This document shows, in pieces, positions 34,177 to 41,182 of a DNA stretch of 64,000 bases. The stretch is taken from assembly GCA_948440265.1 (NCBI GenBank), contig CAOJOK010000002.1:62001-126000 (forward strand), in the 5' to 3' direction. A model generated the notes under the pieces. It did no database searches, was not told the DNA's origin, and saw only the letters and a list, made by a program, of their open reading frames with translations. Every line of letters begins with the position of its first letter. Positions within the stretch are counted from its first letter, which is position 1. This DNA comes from an uncultured Clostridia bacterium (GTDB lineage Bacteria > Bacillota > Clostridia > Christensenellales > Pumilibacteraceae). A program made the translations under genes and the position numbers.

Positions 34177-34210
34177 ACAATATTAAAATACAATAGTATT
34201 TTAATATTGT
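34177..34210. promoter_or_regulatory. Palindromic operator between divergent genes
   Basis: A perfect inverted repeat with 15-bp arms (ACAATATTAAAATAC and its complement) and a four-base centre (AATA). It covers the minus-strand promoter (TTGACA at 34208-34213 read leftwards, 17 bases, TATTTT) and the -35 region of the XRE gene (TTGTCA, 18 bases, TATAGT). It is the obvious binding site for the neighbouring XRE protein. Confidence 0.75.
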
Positions 34211-34261
34211 CAAGTATTCTAATATAATAGTATAGTAATAATTGTTCGGAGTTTGACTTAT

Positions 34262-34540
34262 ATGTTAAACGAAAATATCAGAATTTTGAGGACTTCACAT
34301 AATTTAAGTCAGGTTGAATTGGCGCAGGAACTCGGCGTCAGTAAACAATGCGTGTCCAATTGGGAAAACGACAACGTACAGCCGTCGATTGAAATGCTGA
34401 TAAAACTTGCCAAGCGCTTCAACGTGTCCACCGACAGCCTGCTCGATTTAACTGCGGAAAACACCGTCAGTTTAGACGGATTGAGCGACAAACAAGCCGC
34501 TCATATACGAATGTTGATTGCCGACCTGTCGGACAAATAA
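34262..34540 (+). CDS. XRE-family transcriptional regulator
   Basis: A 92-residue protein. The helix-turn-helix 'LSQVELAQELGVSKQCVSNWENDNVQPSIEMLIKLAKRF' fills residues 14-55 and a short C-terminal helix may dimerise. ATG 34262 is preferred over TTG 34253 because CGGAG lies ten bases before it. It probably represses itself and the divergent 142-residue protein through the palindrome at 34177-34210. Confidence 0.9.
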   Translation: MLNENIRILRTSHNLSQVELAQELGVSKQCVSNWENDNVQPSIEMLIKLAKRFNVSTDSLLDLTAENTVSLDGLSDKQAAHIRMLIADLSDK

Positions 34541-34550
34541 TCGCTCCTCG

Positions 34551-35183
34551 TCATTCTTCACATTCGCGCGGAATGACCGTTATCACAACATAGTCCGTAA
34601 ATTCGCCGTAGCGTATTTCGATTTGCCTTATGTTTGCCGTCAACGGCTCTTTCGGATAAAAGTCGAAATCGTCTATAAGCCTGCCCGGCATACCGCGCGA
34701 CAGATAGGTCATCACCTGCATCCCGTTCGGGTCGAAGCACTCGCCCTCGAAGTACGTCTTTTTCTTCGGCGGATGACAAACGTAAATGCCCATTGTTTTG
34801 GGAATACCGTCGTAAAGCTCGGCGGCGTCTTCCTCGTCGGGGTCTTCCGAAAAATCATACATATCGTCATAAAAACCGCGGTATTCCCTTACCGTGATTT
34901 TTTGTTTTGCCGTGTGCCCCAAATAACATATCTCGATAGACTTGTCCTTCGTGCATAATGCGCCGCAGGGCTTGTAAACGTAATCGAGAATTTCTCTGCT
35001 TTTGCCCGACACAAACATTACTTCCACTCTCATACCCGTTTTGACAAAGCGCTCTCCGTCGACATACTCCGTTCTGTGCGGCGGTGCGGTTATGCGTATA
35101 CCGATTTCCGTATCTTCGCGCACTTTCGGGACAGACTGTTTCCGTGTTCCCTTTTGCAGCCGTTTCTTATCTCTTTCGTCCAT
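34551..35183 (-). CDS. Cytoplasmic protein with two Ig-like repeats
   Basis: A 210-residue protein. Two halves repeat the pattern 'P-x-x-TEYVDGERFVKTGMRVEVMF' and 'P-x-KKTYFEGECFDPNGMQVMTYL', each ending in 'IEICYLGHTAKQKITV' or 'IEIRYGEFTDYVVITV'. This is the Big_3-like Ig repeat also seen in the lipoproteins at 1-753 and 20418-21614. Unlike those it has no signal peptide, so it is predicted to stay inside the cell, which is odd for this fold. It ends only ten bases from the convergent XRE gene. Confidence 0.8.
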   Translation of the reverse strand: MDERDKKRLQKGTRKQSVPKVREDTEIGIRITAPPHRTEYVDGERFVKTGMRVEVMFVSGKSREILDYVYKPCGALCTKDKSIEICYLGHTAKQKITVREYRGFYDDMYDFSEDPDEEDAAELYDGIPKTMGIYVCHPPKKKTYFEGECFDPNGMQVMTYLSRGMPGRLIDDFDFYPKEPLTANIRQIEIRYGEFTDYVVITVIPRECEE

Positions 35184-35305
35184 TTTCCTATCTCCTTAAA
35201 ACTTTTCGACAATAATCTACATTATACACCCGAAAATCGGGACAGCGCGCAACAGTTGTCCCGAAAGGACGAAAGGATATCGAATTTTCTTGCATTTATG
35301 AGCCG

Positions 35306-35866
35306 TTATGTTTTCGTATTATTTTTCAGTAATGCGTCTATTCGCTTCCATAACCCCGTTTTGACCCACTTACTGTATTTGTTATAAACGGTCTTCCACG
35401 GTCCGTACTTTTCGGGCAAATCGCGCCAGGGCATATCGGTGTAAACGACCGCCGCCATTGCTTCCACGTCCCTGCGCAAATTCTTATGCTTGCCTGCCGC
35501 CGCTTTCGACACAAGCGTTTCTATTTCTTCCCATACGCCGTCGTCTATCCCAAAAGCCAGCGTGCTTGCGACCTCTCTCATTTCTCCGTCCATATCGAAC
35601 GATATAAGTCCGCACTCCGCCGCCAAAGCGATTATATCTTTTAAAATCGTTTCGCTCCAAAAATAGCACAGCCGTTCGCTCATATAGAAACGCTCGCCCA
35701 CCGCAACCGTATTCTGTTCCTGAAAGAATACCGCGTCGACAAACTCTCTTTCTTCGTCACTGCAAAAGTTTGTAAGATATGCCAAGCAAACATAGTCCCA
35801 ACTGTCTCTTTCCGCCTTATGTAATTCTTCCGTCCAAAAGTCGGCGCAATCGCGCGTACTCGGCAA
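35306..35866 (-). CDS. Phage-regulator-like domain fused to a transposase N-terminal (DUF4096) domain
   Basis: A 186-residue protein. The C-terminal part (about 128-180, 'LRRDVEAMAAVVYTDMPWRDLPEKYGPWKTVYNKYSKW') matches the helix-turn-helix start of IS5-type transposases, but the DDE catalytic domain is missing. The N-terminal ~90 residues ('FCSDEEREFVDAVFFQE', 'YMSERLCYFWSETILKDI') look like an RinA/ArpU-type late phage activator. The start is TTG 35866 with a weak ribosome site, so the true start is uncertain. It is likely a domesticated DNA-binding protein. Confidence 0.65.
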   Translation of the reverse strand: MPSTRDCADFWTEELHKAERDSWDYVCLAYLTNFCSDEEREFVDAVFFQEQNTVAVGERFYMSERLCYFWSETILKDIIALAAECGLISFDMDGEMREVASTLAFGIDDGVWEEIETLVSKAAAGKHKNLRRDVEAMAAVVYTDMPWRDLPEKYGPWKTVYNKYSKWVKTGLWKRIDALLKNNTKT

Positions 35867-35991
35867 AACACCCCTATACTTTTTGCCGAAAATTTTAAGC
35901 CTCTCTCTTACACAGCGCTATTTCTGTTTGAAAATATTCACAATCGTATCTCCTTATTTTTCCCGTGAGATAAAGGCTATGTCGAAAGTAA

Positions 35992-36672
35992 TTATATTAA
36001 ATGCTCCAAAAATAACTCCACATTGTCCTTATTTATCTCGGTCAAACTCTTATACTCTTTTAGTGTAATAAAATATTCGAAATCGTTTTTCGCAAATTTT
36101 ATATATGCTTCCTTTTTTTTCATTTCATTTGAAATGTCATATTCATACATTTCTTTGTAGGCAAGTTTCAAATTATCAAAGCTATCTATTTGCGCAAACA
36201 AATATCCCTTATAGCTACGCACAACCATATCCAACTCAAAGACAACAGGCACATCTTCATTGTATAAAACCACATTTTCCAACAAATAGCCTAAAATTAA
36301 ATCGTTATCTTCTTGCGCCTGTATTTGCACTATACGGTTATATAATTCTATATCTTCAAAACTTTGCGGCAGTATACCGTCTTCCATAAGTTTAATATAT
36401 GATACGTTTACAACATTCACTTCGTCTTCACCGTAATACTTTATCGGCGGAACAACCGGAATACTGTTTGCAAACGGAATAAGCATCAAAACAATAGCCG
36501 CAACGCAAACAGCAGAAGCCAAAATGGCTTTTATCCATTCAAACGAAAATGTCTTTCGTTTCGGCTGTTCTTCTTTAAACACAAGGTTGTGTTCTCCGCA
36601 GAACTCGTCGAAAGACTTTTTCGGCTTGAACTCTTTCTCTATTGCCTTTCTGATTTCACTGTCTTTGCTCAT
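35992..36672 (-). CDS. Single-pass membrane protein, possible anti-sigma factor
   Basis: A 226-residue protein. A cytoplasmic N-terminal ~45 residues precede one membrane helix (about 47-68, 'WIKAILASAVCVAAIVLMLIPFA') and an extracytoplasmic ~150-residue domain. This topology and its place as third gene after an ECF sigma factor suggest an anti-sigma or sensor protein. No zinc-binding anti-sigma motif (HxxxCxxC) is visible, so the role is inferred only from context. The region is AT-rich. Confidence 0.6.
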   Translation of the reverse strand: MSKDSEIRKAIEKEFKPKKSFDEFCGEHNLVFKEEQPKRKTFSFEWIKAILASAVCVAAIVLMLIPFANSIPVVPPIKYYGEDEVNVVNVSYIKLMEDGILPQSFEDIELYNRIVQIQAQEDNDLILGYLLENVVLYNEDVPVVFELDMVVRSYKGYLFAQIDSFDNLKLAYKEMYEYDISNEMKKKEAYIKFAKNDFEYFITLKEYKSLTEINKDNVELFLEHLI

Positions 36673-36678
36673 TTACCG

Positions 36679-37497
36679 TCAAACTACCTCTAATATGTAA
36701 ATATCGTCCACCGTGCAATATCTGTCTATATTCACCCACGCCAGCGATACGCTTATATATCCCGTGGACGCATACAGATATGTGTCCTTTTGAACAAGGT
36801 TTTGCGATGCGTCATAATAGAACACTTCCAAGTATCCATATACCAACATAACGTGCAAGCCGTCGTATATATAGTGCGTTATGGCGTCATAACCGTCTTT
36901 ATCCTTTATACCGCCGAAAGACGTTATGGAAAATCCGTCCAAGAATATTGCCGCCATTTTTTCCTGCTCCAACTGCGCTTTCAGAAAGTCCATATTTATA
37001 TTATGAAAATTTCCCGTCGCAGGAGTAATTTGCATTGTATACCCTTTGGACTTCGTATATTGCTGCAATCCGTCCTTAAAGCCCTGCACCGACGTTCCTC
37101 GGGAGTCCGTTCCCATAAGGTCGTACAAGGCGGAAAACATATTGTCCACGCCTTCATTTTGAGGTCCGTAATGAAAGCCGCCCAAAAAGTACTTGTGTTT
37201 ATAATCGGGCACCAAATCGTCATACTTGATGTCGTAATATACAAGCGCGTTTCCGCCCACGTCCACGGCGCAGGCATTAGACCTTGTGGAACCGTATGTC
37301 GGCGCCTCATACGGATTTTCATACTGATTGATAGTACGCTCGGAGTAATACACATTACGCTCTGTTTGCTCCACCATACCGCCGCCCTTAAAGTCGAGCG
37401 CGTAACGGTTTTCCTCTGCCTGTGCCGCAAAAACGAATCCGCTTGACGCATAAAGCGCGCTCATCAGGCACATAGCCAAACACAGTATCTTCTTCAT
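36679..37497 (-). CDS. Secreted C39-like cysteine peptidase family protein
   Basis: A 272-residue protein. The signal peptide is about residues 1-25 (cleavage near FAAQA). The motif 'STRSNACAVDVGGNALVYYD' resembles the catalytic-Cys region of C39/papain-like secreted proteins, and 'GLHVMLVYGYLEVFYYD' resembles the catalytic-His region. Substrate unknown. It lies between the ECF sigma gene and the membrane protein, so it may be part of the sensed envelope response. AAGGAGG precedes ATG 37497. Confidence 0.6.
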   Translation of the reverse strand: MKKILCLAMCLMSALYASSGFVFAAQAEENRYALDFKGGGMVEQTERNVYYSERTINQYENPYEAPTYGSTRSNACAVDVGGNALVYYDIKYDDLVPDYKHKYFLGGFHYGPQNEGVDNMFSALYDLMGTDSRGTSVQGFKDGLQQYTKSKGYTMQITPATGNFHNINMDFLKAQLEQEKMAAIFLDGFSITSFGGIKDKDGYDAITHYIYDGLHVMLVYGYLEVFYYDASQNLVQKDTYLYASTGYISVSLAWVNIDRYCTVDDIYILEVV

Positions 37498-37565
37498 AAA
37501 AAGTCCTCCTTAAAGTATTTACTACTTATTAGACGCTCTATCGCGCCAAAAGGTTGGAACTTTTT

Positions 37566-38090
37566 TTATTTTTCTCGCAATTTTTTATGTAAGGCTTTTC
37601 TTATCTCGCTCAATTTCCATTTGACGGTGCCTTCGGGCGTATTTGTCTCGGCGGCTATTTGCTTGATTTTGAATCTGTAAATATAAAACATTTCGGCAAT
37701 CTTGAAATAGTCGGGCGGCAGTTTGGAAATCGCGTCTCTTACAATCATCTTGTTTACAAACTTGTCCTCCGTACAAAACGCAATCTCGGAAATGCTATCC
37801 AAAGGAACAGTCTTTGCGTCGCTGTCTAAAATATCCAACGCTTCGTTGCGAATTGTCTTATACATATATGTGTTCGGATATTCGACATATGTAATGCGAC
37901 CTTTAATCGCACCGTCGAAAATTTGCAAAATAGCATTGGATGCCGCGTCTTCCGCTTTAAACGGGTCACGCAAAATAGAGAGTGCGGTATACTTGAACTT
38001 TTCGTAATACTCACTATAAATCGCTTCCGCCGCACCCTTATGCCCGTCCCTTATCGCAGACAGACAGTCGTTGAATTTTTCTTTTGTCAC
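37566..38090 (-). CDS. ECF-type RNA polymerase sigma factor
   Basis: A 174-residue protein. Region 2 includes 'YYEKFKYTALSILRDPFKAEDAASNAILQIF' and 'YPNTYMYKTIRNEALDIL'; region 4 is 'ISKLPPDYFKIAEMFYIYRFKIKQIAAETNTPEGTVKWKLSEIRKAL'. The start is GTG 38090. It leads genes for a secreted peptidase-like protein and a membrane protein and is itself 16 bases after an HTH gene, so the four genes look like one signalling unit. Confidence 0.9.
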   Translation of the reverse strand: MTKEKFNDCLSAIRDGHKGAAEAIYSEYYEKFKYTALSILRDPFKAEDAASNAILQIFDGAIKGRITYVEYPNTYMYKTIRNEALDILDSDAKTVPLDSISEIAFCTEDKFVNKMIVRDAISKLPPDYFKIAEMFYIYRFKIKQIAAETNTPEGTVKWKLSEIRKALHKKLREK

Positions 38091-38106
38091 ACCAATGTCA
38101 CTTTCC

Positions 38107-38553
38107 CTATATTGTTTCGGGGTCTCTGCCTATTAAATAATCTAACGTCACACCGAGATATTCGGCAACCGTTTCCAAACTGGACAACAGCGGTTCGGTT
38201 CCCTTTCTCCAATGGTGGTACTGCGCGGGCTTGATAGCCGTATCTTTAAACAGTCTGTATGTGGAACAGCCCTTTTCTTTCAATACCTTAACCATTCTTT
38301 CGCCGAAAGGCGGACACCGTCTCGGCTCGAAATCTTTCTGCCGTTTGGTCTTGCCGCACAGAAACTCCACGGAGCAGTCGAAATAATCGGCAAGCTTTAT
38401 CAGACTTTTAAGCTTAACGTCGGTCAGTTTGTGCTTCCATTTCAGCACGACAAACGGCGACGTATTAAGCTCTATGCTCACTTGCTTAATGGTTTTGTCG
38501 CTCTCTTTCAGCAACTCGTTGAAAGTATCTTTAAAGCCCGATATAACGTCCAT
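38107..38553 (-). CDS. Tandem helix-turn-helix regulator
   Basis: A 148-residue protein with two XRE-like domains in series: 'KTIKQVSIELNTSPFVVLKWKHKLTDVKLKSLIKLADYF' and 'CSTYRLFKDTAIKPAQYHHWRKGTEPLLSSLETVAEYLGV'. A doubled HTH in one chain is less common than the single form and may let a monomer bind a two-half operator. ATG 38553 is preferred over GTG 38559. It probably controls the downstream ECF operon. Confidence 0.82.
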   Translation of the reverse strand: MDVISGFKDTFNELLKESDKTIKQVSIELNTSPFVVLKWKHKLTDVKLKSLIKLADYFDCSVEFLCGKTKRQKDFEPRRCPPFGERMVKVLKEKGCSTYRLFKDTAIKPAQYHHWRKGTEPLLSSLETVAEYLGVTLDYLIGRDPETI

Positions 38554-38699
38554 AATCACCTGCTGTTAGTATACTAATTTTAAACCGACAGCGCCTTTTA
38601 AGTGTATTGGTATTAGTATATTATTTATGACGCAGGTTATGGCATAATACTCGATTGCTCGAAACGACTTATATGTAAAAGATTTTTTCAAAAAAGCAA

Positions 38700-38729
38700 T
38701 TGACAAAATCTCGGTAGGCATAGTATAAT
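38700..38729 (+). promoter_or_regulatory. ssrA promoter
   Basis: TTGACA, 18-base spacer, TATAAT, 17 bases before the tmRNA 5' end. Confidence 0.8.
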
Positions 38730-38746
38730 ATACAGACTTAATTCTT

Positions 38747-39120
38747 GGGGGTGTACAGGTTTCGACGGGACGGGAATCGTTCGAATAGCACGCGGCAGGG
38801 TCGGCTGCCTTGAAAACGCAAAAAAAATAAACGCTAAAACAGAAAAAACTGCAAGCGCTCCCGCGCTTGCGTTCGCAGCTTAACTAACAAGCTGTCGCCG
38901 CCCTTTGCCGACCGACGGACAAAGCAAGCGGTGTCATTATAGTCGGCAACCGAAGAAAGAGCGAACGGCTCCGACTTCGAGATTAAATCCGTTCTTTGCG
39001 CGTCTCGTGCCTTGCGGCATTGCGCCGAGACAATGCAAATATCAAGCAATCCGATAAGCGTGTAGAAGTTTGTTCGCAAACCCGTTTCGGAAGGGGGTTC
39101 GATTCCCCCCACTTCCACCA
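38747..39120 (+). ncRNA. ssrA: Transfer-messenger RNA
   Basis: The 5' end 'GGGGGTGTACAGGTTTCGAC' and the 3' tRNA-like end (T-arm 'GGGGGTTCGATTCCCCC', acceptor strand and encoded CCA) are diagnostic. The tag frame begins near 38833 (GCT) and ends at TAA 38881: AKTEKTASAPALAFAA. It is longer than the usual ~10-residue tag and ends AFAA rather than the common ALAA. It rescues stalled ribosomes with SmpB. The 3' end of ssrA is a classic integration site, and accessory genes follow. Confidence 0.95.
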
Positions 39121-39127
39121 GTCAAAA

Positions 39128-39162
39128 CCTAAAACGAACCGCGTTTTAGGCTTTTTCTTTTA
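39128..39162 (+). terminator. ssrA terminator
   Basis: Stem CCTAAAACG / CGTTTTAGG, five-base loop, then CTTTTTCTTTT. Confidence 0.9.
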
Positions 39163-39204
39163 TAGAAATTAAAAACGGTTTAGCAAAACACAGACAGCAA
39201 CGTA

Positions 39205-39420
39205 AAGAAATACGGTGGACACAAACGTAACCTCGCGCGTGCCGCCGTATTTTAGTTGCCGCCCTTTTGTGGGCGTATACGGTTGTTCTTTTGTGGGTTG
39301 TGTTTGGTCGTGTGGCGAGTGCTTGACTTTGGCGTGAAACGGCACGCTCGTTTTATCAAGCACCCGCCACAGTGCCTTTTATGTTTTTCTTATGCCATAT
39401 GCTTGAAAAGCTTTTTGCTA
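39205..39420. other. Hairpin-rich intergenic stretch with a 59-bp two-tier palindrome
   Basis: No credible gene is present. An imperfect hairpin (AAATACGG ... CCGTATTT, about 39208-39250) is followed by a strong one. Arms 39312-39326 and 39356-39370 (GTGGCGAGTGCTTGA against its complement, one mismatch) enclose an inner stem GCGTG / CACGC. It resembles a mobile-element end or a folded RNA. Integron attC cores are not present. Confidence 0.45.
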
Positions 39421-39431
39421 TATGTTATAAT
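39403..39431 (+). promoter_or_regulatory. Promoter of the acetyltransferase gene
   Basis: TTGAAA, 17-base spacer, TATAAT; leader about 20 bases to ATG 39457. Confidence 0.75.
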
Positions 39432-39456
39432 TATTGAAATTGAATGGAGAAAAGTT

Positions 39457-40008
39457 ATGGATATTCAAATTGACATTTCAAATGTAATAATAGACACTCC
39501 GCGCCTATTACTTCGTTCGTGGAGAGAAACCGACCTAAATGATTTTTATGAATATGCGTCGATTGACGGCGTTGGTGAAATGGCAGGGTGGAAACATCAC
39601 GAGTCGATAGAAGAATCGAAAAATATTTTGCAAACTTTTATATCTGATAAAAATATATTTGCGTTAGAATTGAAAAATAATAGAAAAGTAATTGGTTCGC
39701 TGGGGTTACATTATTCTTGGGCAAATAACGAACAAAAATTACGTAATCTTAAAACAAAAGAAATCGGCTATGTATTGTCAAAAGCATATTGGGGACAAGG
39801 ACTTATGCCCGAAGCGGTTAATGCCGTAATAAAATATTGCTTTACGGCGCTTGATTTGGATGCCGTAACCGCAGGACATTTTATAGAAAACAATCAATCA
39901 AAACGCGTCATAGAAAAAAACGGTTTTACATATTTTTCGCAAGGAGAATACTTTGCAAAAAGATTAAATAAAACCTTTGTGGAAAACAAATACATTTTGT
40001 ATAGGTAA
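39457..40008 (+). CDS. GNAT N-acetyltransferase, RimJ/RimL type
   Basis: A 183-residue protein. The order 'DTPRLLLRSWRETDLNDFYEYAS', 'KVIGSLGLHY', 'EIGYVLSKAYWGQGLMPEAVNAVIKYCF' (acetyl-CoA pyrophosphate loop) and 'NQSKRVIEKNGF' is typical of the RimJ/L-like GNAT branch, which acetylates protein N-termini or small amines. ATG 39457 has GGAG seven bases upstream; the longer frame upstream runs through the hairpin region and is not coding. It lies in the AT-rich accessory region. Substrate unknown. Confidence 0.9.
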   Translation: MDIQIDISNVIIDTPRLLLRSWRETDLNDFYEYASIDGVGEMAGWKHHESIEESKNILQTFISDKNIFALELKNNRKVIGSLGLHYSWANNEQKLRNLKTKEIGYVLSKAYWGQGLMPEAVNAVIKYCFTALDLDAVTAGHFIENNQSKRVIEKNGFTYFSQGEYFAKRLNKTFVENKYILYR

Positions 40009-40011
40009 AAT

Positions 40012-40167
40012 ATGGAGTTTGATAATAAAATGGTAAATTTGGATTTTTGTTGGGTTCCATTAAACAAGCTGAAAAGCATCACTCTATATCCGAAAGAACT
40101 TGCAAACATAATTCTGAAAAACAGTGATAAAACGCAGCATTTTATTTCCAATCAACTAATTCTATAA
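40012..40167 (+). pseudogene. C-terminal remnant of a Nudix hydrolase
   Basis: A 51-codon frame, 'MEFDNKMVNLDFCWVPLNKL' then 'KSITLYPKELANIILKNSDK', reads like the last third of a Nudix protein (the W-V-P-x-x-x-L ... PKELxxxI pattern). The catalytic Nudix box is absent. It starts four bases after the acetyltransferase stop. It is best seen as a deletion remnant, though a small expressed protein cannot be excluded. Confidence 0.5.
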
Positions 40168-40193
40168 ATTATTCGTTTTAGGTTACTACTTCT

Positions 40194-40291
40194 CCACCAG
40201 CAACGTGACGTCGCAGACAATGCCGCGTCACAACTCTGCGGAAAGTCGAATTTTTATTTCCGCGTAAAGGGTGCGTATTTGCAATCGGCAA
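40194..40291 (+). repeat. tRNA-tail element, copy 1
   Basis: About 98 bases, roughly three-quarters identical to the copy at 60803-60899 (opposite strand). Two stem-loops (GTGACG/CGTCAC with inner GCA/TGC, and GCGGAAA/TTTCCGC) are followed by the conserved tail GGTGCGTATTTGCAATCGG. It begins with TCTCCACCA, the 3' end of a tRNA whose body is missing. A terminator lies 20 bases downstream, so it may be a small RNA gene. Confidence 0.65.
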
Positions 40292-40309
40292 GTCCACCGC
40301 ACAAGACGT

Positions 40310-40343
40310 ATACGCACACTTCTATCGGTGTGCGTATTTTTTT
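40310..40343 (+). terminator. Terminator after the tRNA-tail element
   Basis: A 10-bp perfect stem ATACGCACAC / GTGTGCGTAT followed by seven T. Confidence 0.88.
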
Positions 40344-40361
40344 GTTACGCTCCGCCAAGTA

Positions 40362-40391
40362 AAACCCGAAACGGCAATTCGTTTCGGGTTT
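40362..40391. terminator. Hairpin between convergent transcripts
   Basis: A 12-bp perfect stem AAACCCGAAACG / CGTTTCGGGTTT. The T-run is weak. It probably terminates the DUF3592 gene on the minus strand. Confidence 0.55.
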
Positions 40392-40450
40392 CAATGGAAT
40401 TCGCCTGACCGCAAGCGAAATACAACTATTAAAATATTTATAAATATTTT

Positions 40451-41170
40451 TTAATGCCTGCGCCCATAGGAACGCGCATAATGCATAATTGCGCCGTCGG
40501 CACACATAGCCAAGAACACCAGACCGCATACGACGATTATGCCGACCGACCCGTCGATACGGGAAAAAACTTCGCCGAAGCCGCTATTGGGAAATCCAAT
40601 CCAAGGCAATAGGAATAACGCAATGCCGAGAAATATTTCCATTCCCCACACGAAACACAGGCGCTTTACAAAAGACGTTCCTATCACGCCCAACAAAAAA
40701 TTCATACCCAACGCATAGCAAATACAAAAGAAGCAAAAACAGCCGGAATAACCAATCGAAGTAGAGCCCGATGACATTACCATTATCGCCTGATTAGGGT
40801 GCTGCGGATTTACATAAATCTGCGCACGCTTTCCAATGTCATCATACCCGAATTCTTTACGCCCCACGTTATCCATAAATGTATATTCCGTTCCTTCGTA
40901 CGTATAAGCTATAACCAAAAAATAATATGTGTCATGGTATTCGCCTACTATGCGCGATTCAACGTCGACTACTTTGCCGTACATTTTTATGTAATCGGAC
41001 TCATAGCTACGCATTTTTATAATATTCCATACAAAAAGACCGATGCAGGTAAGAAACAATGCAAGGGCTATCGACAGCAGAATTATCGCAGGTCTTTTAT
41101 CCTTTGTATTCTTATGTGTACCGTTTGTTTCCGCAATACGGTTTCTCGGTTTAAGCTTGTTTTCTCTCAT
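40451..41170 (-). CDS. DUF3592-type membrane protein
   Basis: A 239-residue protein. It has a basic N-terminus, one membrane helix (~29-52) and a beta-rich extracytoplasmic module ('YGKVVDVESRIVGEYHDTYYFLVIAYTYEGTEYTF'; 'IGKRAQIYVNPQHPNQAIM'), the hallmark of DUF3592. Three more hydrophobic segments follow in the C-terminal half. Function of the domain is unknown. It follows the DUF4832 lipoprotein by 12 bases, so they share a transcript. Confidence 0.8.
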   Translation of the reverse strand: MRENKLKPRNRIAETNGTHKNTKDKRPAIILLSIALALFLTCIGLFVWNIIKMRSYESDYIKMYGKVVDVESRIVGEYHDTYYFLVIAYTYEGTEYTFMDNVGRKEFGYDDIGKRAQIYVNPQHPNQAIMVMSSGSTSIGYSGCFCFFCICYALGMNFLLGVIGTSFVKRLCFVWGMEIFLGIALFLLPWIGFPNSGFGEVFSRIDGSVGIIVVCGLVFLAMCADGAIMHYARSYGRRH

Positions 41171-41182
41171 TATTCAGCTGTC

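Noticed and set aside
35306-35866. An active insertion sequence
   Set aside because: Only the transposase HTH start is present; there is no DDE domain, terminal inverted repeats or target duplication.
38834-39118. A minus-strand frame opposite ssrA
   Set aside because: It is antisense to a clear tmRNA and explained by the structured RNA.
39169-39363. A 64-codon minus-strand frame in the hairpin-rich stretch after ssrA
   Set aside because: It covers the two hairpins, has no ribosome site, and its composition reflects the palindromes; no protein family is recognizable.
39312-39370. Reading the 59-bp hairpin as an integron attC site
   Set aside because: The conserved core GTTRRRY / RYYYAAC is absent and no integron integrase is present.
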